This document shows positions 1-7,138 of a DNA stretch of 64,000 nt, piece by piece. A program made the translations under genes and the position numbers. Numbering within the stretch: the stretch's first letter is position 1; each line of letters opens with the position of its first letter. Origin of the DNA: Burkholderia sp. BCC0322 (GTDB lineage Bacteria; Pseudomonadota; Gammaproteobacteria; Burkholderiales; Burkholderiaceae); contig NZ_CADFDU010000008.1 of NCBI RefSeq assembly GCF_902833045.1, positions 233,018 through 297,017 of the forward strand, read 5' to 3'. The notes below the pieces were generated by a model that saw only the letters and a list, made by a program, of their open reading frames with translations, did not search any database and was not told where the DNA came from.

Positions 1-80
1 GCAAATACGAGGGCGAGCGGATTACCGAGGCAATCCGCCCGCTACTGCGCCAAGACGACTCCCGAAACAGAAGTGTCAGC

Positions 81-299
81 TTAGCCCGCCGGGGTTGCCC
101 GGATCGCGCTGGCAGAACAGTTGGTAGCCGAAGGGGAGGACACGCAAGTGCCAAGATTGGTGAACATGTTTCCAAGACTACTGCCGATGTTCGTCACCCC
201 GGCAACGATTGCGACAGCAATGAGACCCGCAATCAGACCATACTCGATCGCGGTAACCCCGTCTTCTTCCTTAAGGAAACGCTTGATGATTGCTTTCAT
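81..299 (-). CDS. flp: Flp-family type IVb pilin
   Basis: This is a 72-residue prepilin for a Flp/Tad-type pilus, a surface adhesion fibre. A short charged leader (MKAIIKRFLKEEDG) ends in Gly14 and is followed by V-T-A-I-E-Y, the class IVb prepilin-peptidase site with Glu at mature position +5 and Tyr at +6. A hydrophobic helix (GLIAGLIAVAIVAGV) follows, then a short tail with two cysteines. The ATG at 299 was chosen over the longer frame back to 368 because a GAGGAA ribosome site precedes it and the longer start would bury the leader. It is transcribed towards the left edge, so the assembly genes (prepilin peptidase, Cpa/Tad proteins) would be expected outside the window. That last point is inference from family organisation. 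Confidence 0.93.
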   Translation of the reverse strand: MKAIIKRFLKEEDGVTAIEYGLIAGLIAVAIVAGVTNIGSSLGNMFTNLGTCVSSPSATNCSASAIRATPAG

Positions 300-658
300 T
301 TTATTCCTCGTGCCTGTATTTACGTTCTTTGGCCTTTTATACGTAAACGTCCCCGCATATCCGGCCATTGCCCCGCGCTGTTCGCCACATCTGCTGCGAC
401 GTCAACCGGGTGCGCTTTCTTTATAGGTTGCCCCGAGGGGCATGGCTCAACATTTGATGCAAGTTAACATTCGCGATAGTGATCCTCCTCGAACGCTGTG
501 TACCGAACCGTACATTTCCTTACATCTGCTTCGGATTCTATATCCGATCCCATTTAATTTCCAACCTCTTTCAACGACTTGGATGGAAAAAAATGACCGG
601 AAGCACAACGTATTTGTACGGCGTTTCGGTACGGCTTACACATAGGATTTACGATAGG

Positions 659-676
659 TTAGATGTGCACACCTAA
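659..676. promoter_or_regulatory. 18-bp near-palindrome, candidate operator
   Basis: TTAGATGTGCACACCTAA is a palindrome with one mismatched pair, centred on TGTGCACA. It lies 360 bp upstream of the pilin start and 220 bp before the sigma-54 promoter, so it could serve either gene. The regulator is unknown. Confidence 0.4.
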
Positions 677-724
677 TCCACCAGTAAAACAATTGCCTCG
701 TCCACCAAGCCTGCGCATCCCCCA

Positions 725-769
725 CGTTACGTCGTACGCGTAACGCCAATGTTGTGACGTTACGTTACG
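725..769. promoter_or_regulatory. CGTTACG motif cluster, candidate sigma-54 enhancer
   Basis: Four copies of CGTTACG or its complement occur in 45 bp: 725-731, 739-745 (inverted, forming a 7-7-7 inverted repeat with the first), 758-764 and 763-769. They lie about 130-175 bp upstream of the -24 element at 900, the usual range for an enhancer-binding protein. A similar cluster precedes the sigma-54 promoter at 37966-37982. The activator is not identified. Confidence 0.5.
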
Positions 770-805
770 CAACGCTCGAAACCGTTCTCATTCGTCTGCC
801 CTTAA

Positions 806-823
806 AAAGATTCAACAATCTTT
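806..823. promoter_or_regulatory. A-tract inverted repeat between enhancer and promoter
   Basis: AAAGATT-CAAC-AATCTTT is a perfect inverted repeat placed between the CGTTACG cluster and the sigma-54 promoter. Its AT content and position suit a DNA bend such as an IHF site, but it matches the IHF consensus only loosely. Confidence 0.3.
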
Positions 824-897
824 CAATTTCCATAACCTCCTTTTCCGACAAGGAATTGCCCCGTTTAAAACCTGTTGTCGAACCGTCGGCCATCGAA

Positions 898-914
898 ATG
901 GCACGACAGTTGCA
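898..914 (+). promoter_or_regulatory. Sigma-54 (-24/-12) promoter
   Basis: ATGGCACGACAGTTGCA matches the RpoN consensus YTGGCACGRNNNTTGCW everywhere except the first base, with GG at 900-901 and GC at 912-913 in the required 10-nt spacing. Transcription would start near 925, giving a leader of about 50 nt to the ATG at 977. Sigma-54 promoters need an enhancer-binding ATPase, and the motif cluster at 725-769 is the likely site. Confidence 0.75.
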
Positions 915-976
915 GAGTAGTTCTCGCACCACTCAACACAACGCAGTTCACAACACATTTTTAATGCGAGGACAAA

Positions 977-2560
977 ATGGACATTAAGGTTATCCCCCAT
1001 GGCGTGTTCCGGACGACTCTGATCGCGGCCACCGTTGCAGCCATGCTTTCCCTCTCCGCGTGCGGTGGTTCCGGCTCCATCAGCCAGGGTCTTGGCGGCG
1101 GCTCGAGCTCCGGCGGCGGCGATTCGATCTCGACTTCGGGCGGCGGCACGTCCGGCTCGAGCGGAACCTCGGGTACGAGCGGCACGTCCGGCACCAGCGG
1201 AACCTCAGGCACGAGCGGTACGTCCGGCACCAGCGGAACCTCGGGTACGAGCGGCACCAGCGGCACGTCGGGCACGAGCGGTACCTCGGGCACCTCGGGT
1301 GTGTCGTCGAACCCAGTGGGAACTGTCCTCGCAAGCAGCAGCAACATCGTCACGGGTGTCGGCGGAACCGTCTCGGGTCTCGGCTCCGTCATCGGCAGCC
1401 AGTCGCTGCCGGGCGTCAACCCGGCCACCACGCAAGCCGCCGGCGGCATCGTGCAAAGCGTCGGCGGTGCGGTGACCGCACTCGGCAACGGTCTCGGCCA
1501 GCTCGGCGCGACGAAGGATCCGCTCGGCACGACGCTCGCCAGCACGGGCGGCGTGGTCAACCAGCTCGGCGGCGCAGTCACGCAGACCGGCAACCTGGTC
1601 ACGAGCCTCGGCAGCGGGCCCCTGTCACCGCTCGCACCGGTCACGGGCGCCGTCGGCGGCCTCGTGTCGACGCTCGGCGGTGCCGTCTCGAACGGCGGCA
1701 CCACCCTCACCAACGCACTGTCGACCGGCCCGATCCAGCAAGTCACGCAGACGGTCAGCTCTGCCATCACGCCGATCACGACGATGGTCGGCCAGACGAC
1801 CCAGACGATCGGCACGGCGACCGGCCTCGGCGCGCCCGTCAATACACTGCTCGGCACGGTCGGCAACGGCCTGAACCAGGCCGGCGCCCTGCTCGCGTCG
1901 ACGGGCGGCAACCCCGTCACGACCGGCCTTGGCAACACGGTCTCGTCGACGGGCAACACCGTGAAGGCCGTCGGCGGCCTGCTCACGGGCGGCACCGGTG
2001 GCGTGACCAACCCGCTCGCACCGCTCACTGGCCTCGTCTCGACGGTCACGGGCGCACTCGGCGGCGCAACGGGCGGCGGCAGCGGCCCGCTCGCTCCGGT
2101 CACCGGCCTCGTCTCCACGGTTACCGGTGCACTCGGCGGCGCAGCAGGCGGCGGCGGCGGTCCGCTCGCCCCGGTCACCGGCCTCGTCTCCACGGTTACC
2201 GGTGCACTCGGCGGCGCAGCAGGCGGCAGCGGCGGTCCGCTCGCCCCGGTCACCGGCCTCGTCTCCACGGTCACGGGCGCACTCGGCGGCGCAACGGGCG
2301 GCAGCAGCAGCCCGCTCGCCCCGGTCACGGGTCTCCTCGGCGCGGTGACGGGTGCACTCGGCAGCGCGACAGGCGGTGCAGGCGGCAGCAGCCCGCTCGC
2401 CCCGGTGACGAACGCCGTCTCCACGGTGACCAGCGCAGTCGGCGCACCGGCATTGACCGGCGGTACGGGCGCAGTGACGAATTCGGGCTCGTCGTCGAAT
2501 CCGCTCGCGCCCGTCACGTCGCTGATCGGTGGCCTGCTCGGCGGCACGCACGGCAAGTAA
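977..2560 (+). CDS. Collagen-like repeat lipoprotein, first of a paralogous pair
   Basis: This is a 527-residue exported lipoprotein of unknown function. An N-terminal signal ends in the lipobox L-S-A-C (Cys29). Residues about 57-109 are G-X-S triplets, nearly all G-T-S, which databases score as collagen-like although proline is absent. A Gly/Thr/Val-rich middle follows, then from about residue 346 five units of the type PLAPVTGLVSTVTGALGGA, four of them exactly 25 residues (75 bp). GAGGA precedes the ATG. It is driven by the sigma-54 promoter at 898 and followed 40 bp later by a paralogue. Burkholderia is known to encode collagen-like (Bucl-type) proteins, and a surface or biofilm role is inference from its neighbours, the Flp pilus and a TpsB transporter. 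Confidence 0.8.
   Translation: MDIKVIPHGVFRTTLIAATVAAMLSLSACGGSGSISQGLGGGSSSGGGDSISTSGGGTSGSSGTSGTSGTSGTSGTSGTSGTSGTSGTSGTSGTSGTSGTSGTSGTSGVSSNPVGTVLASSSNIVTGVGGTVSGLGSVIGSQSLPGVNPATTQAAGGIVQSVGGAVTALGNGLGQLGATKDPLGTTLASTGGVVNQLGGAVTQTGNLVTSLGSGPLSPLAPVTGAVGGLVSTLGGAVSNGGTTLTNALSTGPIQQVTQTVSSAITPITTMVGQTTQTIGTATGLGAPVNTLLGTVGNGLNQAGALLASTGGNPVTTGLGNTVSSTGNTVKAVGGLLTGGTGGVTNPLAPLTGLVSTVTGALGGATGGGSGPLAPVTGLVSTVTGALGGAAGGGGGPLAPVTGLVSTVTGALGGAAGGSGGPLAPVTGLVSTVTGALGGATGGSSSPLAPVTGLLGAVTGALGSATGGAGGSSPLAPVTNAVSTVTSAVGAPALTGGTGAVTNSGSSSNPLAPVTSLIGGLLGGTHGK
2012..2392 (+). repeat. 75-bp in-frame tandem repeats
   Basis: Units starting at 2012, 2087, 2162 and 2237 are each 75 bp and highly similar at the DNA level. 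A fifth at 2312 is 81 bp. Each encodes a PLAPVTGLVSTVTGAL unit with a Gly-rich tail. The array keeps frame, so copy-number change would lengthen or shorten the protein without breaking it. Confidence 0.85.
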
Positions 2561-2600
2561 ACCAACATCCATCAATCGACAAGACAGCGAGGAGTCAATC

Positions 2601-4022
2601 ATGTCCCAGCAACGTTCTCTCACGACAGCCGCCCTGAGCCAGTGGCGCGTGCCCCTCACCGCCTTCGCCGCCGCCTGCCTGCTGGCCGCCTGCGGCGGCG
2701 GCGGCGTGAGCTCGCCGCCGACCAGCAGCAACAACAACCCCAGCAGCACGAGCGGCACGCCGAGCACGAGCGGCACCAGCGGCACGTCAACCGGCACCAA
2801 GGGTGTCGTCAGCACGGTTGGCCAGACAGCCACCGACCTCGGCAGCACGGTCGGCAACATCAGCGTGCCGGGCCTCGGCGACGGCGTGACGAAGGGCGTC
2901 GGCAGCACGCTCTCCAGCACCGGCACGATCGTCGGCGCAGCCGCCGATGCCGTGAGCAACGGGCTGGGACAGATCGGCACGACTAAGGATCCGGTCGGCA
3001 CAACCGTCGCTGGCCTCGGCAATGTGGTCGGCGCGACGAGCAACACGGTGTCCGGGCTGAGCTCGACGGTCAAGGCACTCGGCACGGGCCCGCTCGCGCC
3101 GCTCGCGCCCGTCACGACCCCGGTCGGCACCGTGCTCGACACGGTGGCCAACGGCTTGACGGCCGCCGGCACGACGATCGGCTCGACGCTGTCGTCGGGC
3201 GCGGTGCAGCAGGTGACGCAGCCGCTCAGCTCGGCGATCACGCCACTCGTGATCACCGCCGGCCAGGTCACGCAACAGGTCGGCACGACGACCGGCCTCG
3301 GCCAACCCGTCTCGGGCCTGCTCGGCCAGGTCGGCGGCGCGATCAGCTCGGCCGGCAAGCAGGTTGGCGGCACGTCAAGCCAGCCGCTCGTCGGCGACGT
3401 GGGTCAACTCGTGACTGCGGTCGGCAACACCGTGACCAACGCGGGTGGCCTCGTCAACCCGAACGGCCCGAACGGCGCGGCACCGATCCCCGGCCTGATC
3501 ACGAGCCTCGTCGGCGGCTCGACGGCGACCGTACAGAACGGCACGTCGTCGGGTTCCGGCTCGACGAATCCGCTCGGCGGCCTGCTGTCGGGTCTCGGCT
3601 CGACGCCGCTCGGCTCGCTCACCGGCGCACTCGGCGGCGCAACCGGCGGCTCGGGCAGCGGCCCGCTCGCACCCGTCACGGGCCTCGTCTCCACCGTTAC
3701 CGGCGCACTGAGCGGTGCGGCGGGCGGCAGCGGCGGCCCGCTCGCCCCGGTCACGAATCTCGTGTCGACGGTCACGGGCACGCTCGGCGGCGCAACGGGT
3801 GGTGCAGGCAGTGCAAACCCTCTCGCGCCTGTCACCGGTTTGCTGAATACTGTCACCGGAGCAGTTGGCGGTGCAGCAGGATCCGGTGGCGCGAGCCCGC
3901 TCGCGCCGGTCACGTCGCTGGTCGGCAGCGTCACGGGTACGGCGACGTCGGGCGGCGGCTCGACGGGTCTGCTGGCACCGGTAACGGGATTGCTGGGTAC
4001 GCTGGGTAGCGTTGGCAAATAA
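2601..4022 (+). CDS. Collagen-like repeat lipoprotein, second paralogue
   Basis: This 473-residue lipoprotein is a clear paralogue of the gene at 977. Both share the central block around LGQxGxTKDPxGTT, the QQVTQxxSSAIT segment, and C-terminal LAPVTGLVSTVTG units, here more degenerate. The signal peptide ends with the lipobox L-A-A-C followed by a Gly run. The G-T-S tract is much shorter than in the first copy. The ATG at 2601 is preceded by GCGAGGAG; an in-frame start at 2529 would overlap the upstream gene and hide the signal peptide. The 40-bp gap implies co-transcription with the first copy. Its molecular function is unknown. Confidence 0.8.
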   Translation: MSQQRSLTTAALSQWRVPLTAFAAACLLAACGGGGVSSPPTSSNNNPSSTSGTPSTSGTSGTSTGTKGVVSTVGQTATDLGSTVGNISVPGLGDGVTKGVGSTLSSTGTIVGAAADAVSNGLGQIGTTKDPVGTTVAGLGNVVGATSNTVSGLSSTVKALGTGPLAPLAPVTTPVGTVLDTVANGLTAAGTTIGSTLSSGAVQQVTQPLSSAITPLVITAGQVTQQVGTTTGLGQPVSGLLGQVGGAISSAGKQVGGTSSQPLVGDVGQLVTAVGNTVTNAGGLVNPNGPNGAAPIPGLITSLVGGSTATVQNGTSSGSGSTNPLGGLLSGLGSTPLGSLTGALGGATGGSGSGPLAPVTGLVSTVTGALSGAAGGSGGPLAPVTNLVSTVTGTLGGATGGAGSANPLAPVTGLLNTVTGAVGGAAGSGGASPLAPVTSLVGSVTGTATSGGGSTGLLAPVTGLLGTLGSVGK

Positions 4023-4095
4023 GGAGGACGGTCGCACCTTCGCAGCCGGAGCGGATGGCGCGACCGTACAAATACAACCGGCATTGCGGCACGCG

Positions 4096-4122
4096 GCGCG
4101 CGGCACCCTGGTGTCGCGCGCC
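4096..4122 (+). other. GC-rich hairpin before the TpsB gene
   Basis: A GCGCGCGGCACC / GGTGTCGCGCGC stem-loop lies in the 144-bp gap between the second lipoprotein and the transporter gene. There is no T-run, so it is more likely an RNA stability or partial polarity element than a terminator. Confidence 0.4.
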
Positions 4123-4166
4123 GGCATTACAAAGAAGACGAAGAGCAAGGCCTACGAGGAAGAACA

Positions 4167-5852
4167 ATGAAATCCAGACTCGACAGATGGATGATGATGC
4201 TCGCCATCGCGGCAGCAGGCACGGCACATGCACAAACACGCGTCGGAGGTAACCCGCTCGATTCCCTACCGCAGATCAACGCGCCGAAAACCGGCCCGAG
4301 CGTGACCGTGCAGGTCGCACCGCAAGCACCCCAATTGCAGGAGTTGTTGTCGCGCCACCTGACACCGACGACGTTCCAGGTCGAAGGCGTGAAGTCCGTT
4401 CCGTTCGAGGAAATCTCGCGTCGCTTCACCCCTCTCGTCGGCAAGGACATCACGATCGGCGAATTGATCGAAACGGCCAACGGCGTGACGAAGCTGTACC
4501 AGGATCGCGGCTACGCGCTGTCGTTCGCGTTCGTTCCCGCGCAGACGTTCGAGAACGGCGTCGTGCGCATCACGGTTGTCGAAGGCTATGTATCGGACGT
4601 CAAGGTCACCGGCAAGCCTGGTGCGATGGAACCGAAGATTCGTGCGATCGCCGCACATATCACTGCCGATCGCCCGCTGCGCCGCGCGACGTTCGAACGC
4701 TACGTGAACACGTTCGGCCTGTTGCCCGGCCTCACGGTAAAGGCGAACGTACCGCCGCCGCAAACCACCGACGGTGCCACGACGCTCGAGCTCGCGGTCG
4801 ACCGCAAGCCGTTCAACGTCAGCACCGGTATCGACTTCAACCACCCGGGCGTCCAGGGCCTCATCACCGCCACGGAAAACGGCCTCACGTCGTTCGGCGA
4901 GCAACTGAGCATTTCCGCGCTGGCGCCGCCGGGGCGCGACAAGCAGACTTATTTCGCATTCAGCGGCGCGGTACCCGTGGGCAGCAGCGGCCTGATCACG
5001 CGCCTCGACGCGAGCACCTATCGCGGCAAGCCGACCGACAACCCGGGGCTGCCGTCATACGTGCAGCGTACGGTCAAGAACGAGAAGCTGGGTCTTTCGG
5101 CATCCTATCCGATATTGCTGAACAACCAGCGCAGCCTGCTCGGCACGGTGTCGGGCTACGCGGCGCACAACGAGGACAACTACCAGAACCAGATCAACGG
5201 CGCGACGCTCGAGAACCGGTCGCAGGTTCGCGTGCTGCAACTGCAGCTCGACTACACGAACGTCCAGCCGAAACAGGTACGAAAATTGAGCGTCAATGTG
5301 GCCAAGGCGTTCGACATTCTCGGCGCGTCGAAATCGCAGGTCGCCCAGGTGAACGGCTCGACGATTACGTACGCCGACCCGACATCGCTGACCTTCGTCC
5401 GCACCGGCGCGACCTTCACGCAAACCAACGAGTGGCCGTTCCGGATCGGCACGTCGGTCTCGCTAACCGGGCAATACAGCCCCGACTCGCTGCCGACGTC
5501 CGAGCAGATCTCGTTCGGCTCGACGCGTTACGCGCTCGGCTATCAGCCGGGCGAAGCGTCGGGTGACTCGGGATGGGGGATGTCGTTGGAGGTCAACCGC
5601 GGCTTCACGCCGGGCTGGACGTATATGAAGTCCGTTACGCCGTACATCGCCTACGATATGGCCCGTGTGTACCTGCACGCGGGTACACCGTCGCCGAATC
5701 GCATGTCATCGGTCGGCATTGGCGTGCGTTTCACCGACAGCCGCTTCTACAGCCTCGACCTGAACGTCGCGAAGCCGGTGGGTGACGCGCCCGTCGAAAG
5801 CGCGTCACGCAGCCCGCGCATCAACGCCGCATTCTCGTATCAGCTCAACTGA
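4167..5852 (+). CDS. TpsB/FhaC-family outer-membrane transporter
   Basis: This 561-residue ShlB/FhaC/HecB-family protein is the outer-membrane partner of two-partner secretion. A signal peptide is cut after about Ala22 (GTAHA). A POTRA region follows at about 65-150 (FQVEGVKSVPFEEI ... VVEGYVSDVKV), then a long beta-barrel. The barrel has the family's loop-6 region RYALGYQPGEASGDSGW at about residues 454-470, but the usual V-R-G-Y/F tip reads A-L-G-Y (456-459), so the conserved Arg is Leu. AGGAAG precedes the ATG. No large haemagglutinin-like TpsA is encoded beside it; its neighbours are the two repeat lipoproteins, which makes them candidate partners or cargo by inference only. Confidence 0.85.
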   Translation: MKSRLDRWMMMLAIAAAGTAHAQTRVGGNPLDSLPQINAPKTGPSVTVQVAPQAPQLQELLSRHLTPTTFQVEGVKSVPFEEISRRFTPLVGKDITIGELIETANGVTKLYQDRGYALSFAFVPAQTFENGVVRITVVEGYVSDVKVTGKPGAMEPKIRAIAAHITADRPLRRATFERYVNTFGLLPGLTVKANVPPPQTTDGATTLELAVDRKPFNVSTGIDFNHPGVQGLITATENGLTSFGEQLSISALAPPGRDKQTYFAFSGAVPVGSSGLITRLDASTYRGKPTDNPGLPSYVQRTVKNEKLGLSASYPILLNNQRSLLGTVSGYAAHNEDNYQNQINGATLENRSQVRVLQLQLDYTNVQPKQVRKLSVNVAKAFDILGASKSQVAQVNGSTITYADPTSLTFVRTGATFTQTNEWPFRIGTSVSLTGQYSPDSLPTSEQISFGSTRYALGYQPGEASGDSGWGMSLEVNRGFTPGWTYMKSVTPYIAYDMARVYLHAGTPSPNRMSSVGIGVRFTDSRFYSLDLNVAKPVGDAPVESASRSPRINAAFSYQLN

Positions 5853-5862
5853 ACGGTCACCG

Positions 5863-5887
5863 AACAGCCCGCGCCACGCGGGCTGTT
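5863..5887 (+). terminator. Terminator after the TpsB gene
   Basis: AACAGCCCGC and GCGGGCTGTT form a 10-bp stem with a 5-nt loop 10 bp after the stop codon, ending in a short T tract. Confidence 0.7.
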
Positions 5888-6018
5888 TCGATTAGAGTCC
5901 CCTCTATCAAACGTGGCGCGCTGTTTCACGTATTCTGGCACAGCTCGCAACATGCCCGCCCCATGCAGACGGTCGTGCGGGCAAATCGAACACGACATGC
6001 AAAACAAGGAGGACGACA

Positions 6019-6480
6019 ATGATTCAACTGACCCGCCCGTTTCGTGCAATCGCCGTCGCCGGCGTACTGCTCGCTTGCGCTGCCCCCACGTTCGCACAAG
6101 CAGACAGCCCCATCGGCATGTGGCAGACGATCGACGACAACACGCATCAGCCGAAGGCACTCGTGCAGATCGCCGAGGACGGCGACGGTGCGCTGACCGG
6201 CAAGGTCGTCAAGGGCCTCGGCGCGAACGATACGCCTGATCGCCGCTGCACCGCCTGCACGGACGAGCGCAAGGATCAGCTCATCAAGGGCATGACGATC
6301 ATCAAGGCAATGAAGAAGGATGGCGACCACTGGGACGGCGGCAACATTCTCGACCCGGAGAACGGCAAGGTCTACAAGTGCAAGATGACGCTTGAAGACG
6401 GCGGCCAGAAACTCGTGGTGCGCGGTTACATCGGCGTGTCGCTGCTCGGTCGTTCGCAGACCTGGGTTCGCCAGCAATAA
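6019..6480 (+). CDS. DUF2147 secreted protein
   Basis: This 153-residue protein has a signal peptide (hydrophobic AVAGVLLACAAPTFA, cleavage after FAQA) and a DUF2147 domain: the opening SPIGMWQTIDD, a conserved C-T-A-C segment near residue 75 (DRRCTACTDERK), G-NILDPENGKVYKCKM, then LVVRGYIGVSLLGRSQTWVR at the end. DUF2147 proteins are small periplasmic beta-barrel-like proteins of undefined role. AAGGAGGA precedes the ATG. It has its own terminator and a terminator upstream, so it is probably monocistronic. Confidence 0.85.
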   Translation: MIQLTRPFRAIAVAGVLLACAAPTFAQADSPIGMWQTIDDNTHQPKALVQIAEDGDGALTGKVVKGLGANDTPDRRCTACTDERKDQLIKGMTIIKAMKKDGDHWDGGNILDPENGKVYKCKMTLEDGGQKLVVRGYIGVSLLGRSQTWVRQQ

Positions 6481-6515
6481 TGCGACTCGCGCTTAAACGC
6501 GCGGCTCAATGAAAA

Positions 6516-6555
6516 AATCGGCCTGCGACGAAGTCGTCAGGCCGATTTTGTTTTG
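6516..6555. terminator. Bidirectional terminator
   Basis: AATCGGCCTG and CAGGCCGATT form a stem, with an inner complementary CGACGAAGTCG. The A-run on the left and T-run on the right allow termination for both the DUF2147 gene and the convergent gene at 6584. Confidence 0.85.
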
Positions 6556-6583
6556 ATGCGCGCAAAACTGGAACCCGCGGACA

Positions 6584-6994
6584 TCACGCTGCATGTTTCA
6601 GCGTATCTGATGCATAGCTGCCAGGTGCGCGATACACAGGCGCCACATTGCTGCGCGCTTCCGCCGCTTTCGATTGCGTGTGCTTGCGCATTCGCGTGGA
6701 CAATTCATTGCACAGATTGACGCCTGCGTCGCCATAGAGTTCACGCATGATACTCATCAACGTACCTGTCTCGTGCCAGACCTTGAAGCGTCGATGGCAA
6801 GTTTGGTACGAAGGGTAACGGCGCGGCATGGCCGACCACGTTGCGCCACTGTAGATCACCCAGAGCACGCCGTTCAGGACGGCACGCGTATTGGCCAACG
6901 GACGGCCGCGCAACTCGGTGCGCGGCTGCATTTCGGGCAGAAGCGGCGCGACGCAGCGCCACTCGTGTTCGGTCAGATCGCGATACGGTGTCAT
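6584..6994 (-). CDS. Stand-alone IS5-type transposase N-terminal domain protein
   Basis: This 136-residue protein resembles only the N-terminal (DUF4096-like) domain of IS5-family transposases: LTEHEWRCVAPLLP, RGRPLANTRAVLNGVLWV, YSGATWSAMPRRYPSYQTCHRRFKVW. The catalytic DDE domain is absent and no terminal inverted repeats or downstream transposase remnants are visible. It ends in an unrelated tail and a proper terminator. The ATG at 6994 follows GGAGAG. It could be an IS remnant or a domesticated DNA-binding protein; the intact frame and a similar protein at 34198 favour the latter, as inference. Confidence 0.7.
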   Translation of the reverse strand: MTPYRDLTEHEWRCVAPLLPEMQPRTELRGRPLANTRAVLNGVLWVIYSGATWSAMPRRYPSYQTCHRRFKVWHETGTLMSIMRELYGDAGVNLCNELSTRMRKHTQSKAAEARSNVAPVYRAPGSYASDTLKHAA

Positions 6995-7138
6995 GGATCT
7001 CTCCAGCCTTAGTAACCATGACACAACGATATCGGCTCACCTCAACAATGAATATAAGACAAATCCGAAAATACCCCGAGATTACCTGAATTTGACCGGA
7101 ATTGACGTTTGAATCCCGGCCGTTGCCGGGAATCGCAC

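Larger units (their letters stand above)
300..976. other. Divergent regulatory intergenic region
   Basis: This 677-bp region lies between the leftward pilin gene and the rightward lipoprotein gene and has no convincing coding sequence. It is AT-richer than its surroundings and holds several inverted repeats: a TACCGAA/CCGTACA pair in opposite orientations at 501-514 and 615-631, CGGAT-N5-ATCCG at 532-546, an 18-bp near-palindrome at 659-676, the CGTTACG cluster at 725-769, an A-tract inverted repeat at 806-823 and a sigma-54 promoter at 898-914. Small open frames here lack ribosome sites and were not called. Confidence 0.7.

Noticed and set aside
1-80. Left-edge sequence
   Set aside because: No partial gene or RNA could be supported in these 80 bases beyond the pilin's 3' flank.
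1147-1305. GTS tract as a CRISPR or simple-repeat array
   Set aside because: The periodicity is protein-level (G-X-S) with varying codons; there are no spacers.
2529-2600. Upstream start of the second lipoprotein
   Set aside because: It overlaps the first lipoprotein and lacks a ribosome site; the 2601 start gives a proper lipoprotein signal.
4023-6018. Search for a TpsA partner of the TpsB gene
   Set aside because: No long haemagglutinin-like ORF is present between 1 and 6.5 kb; a partner may be elsewhere.
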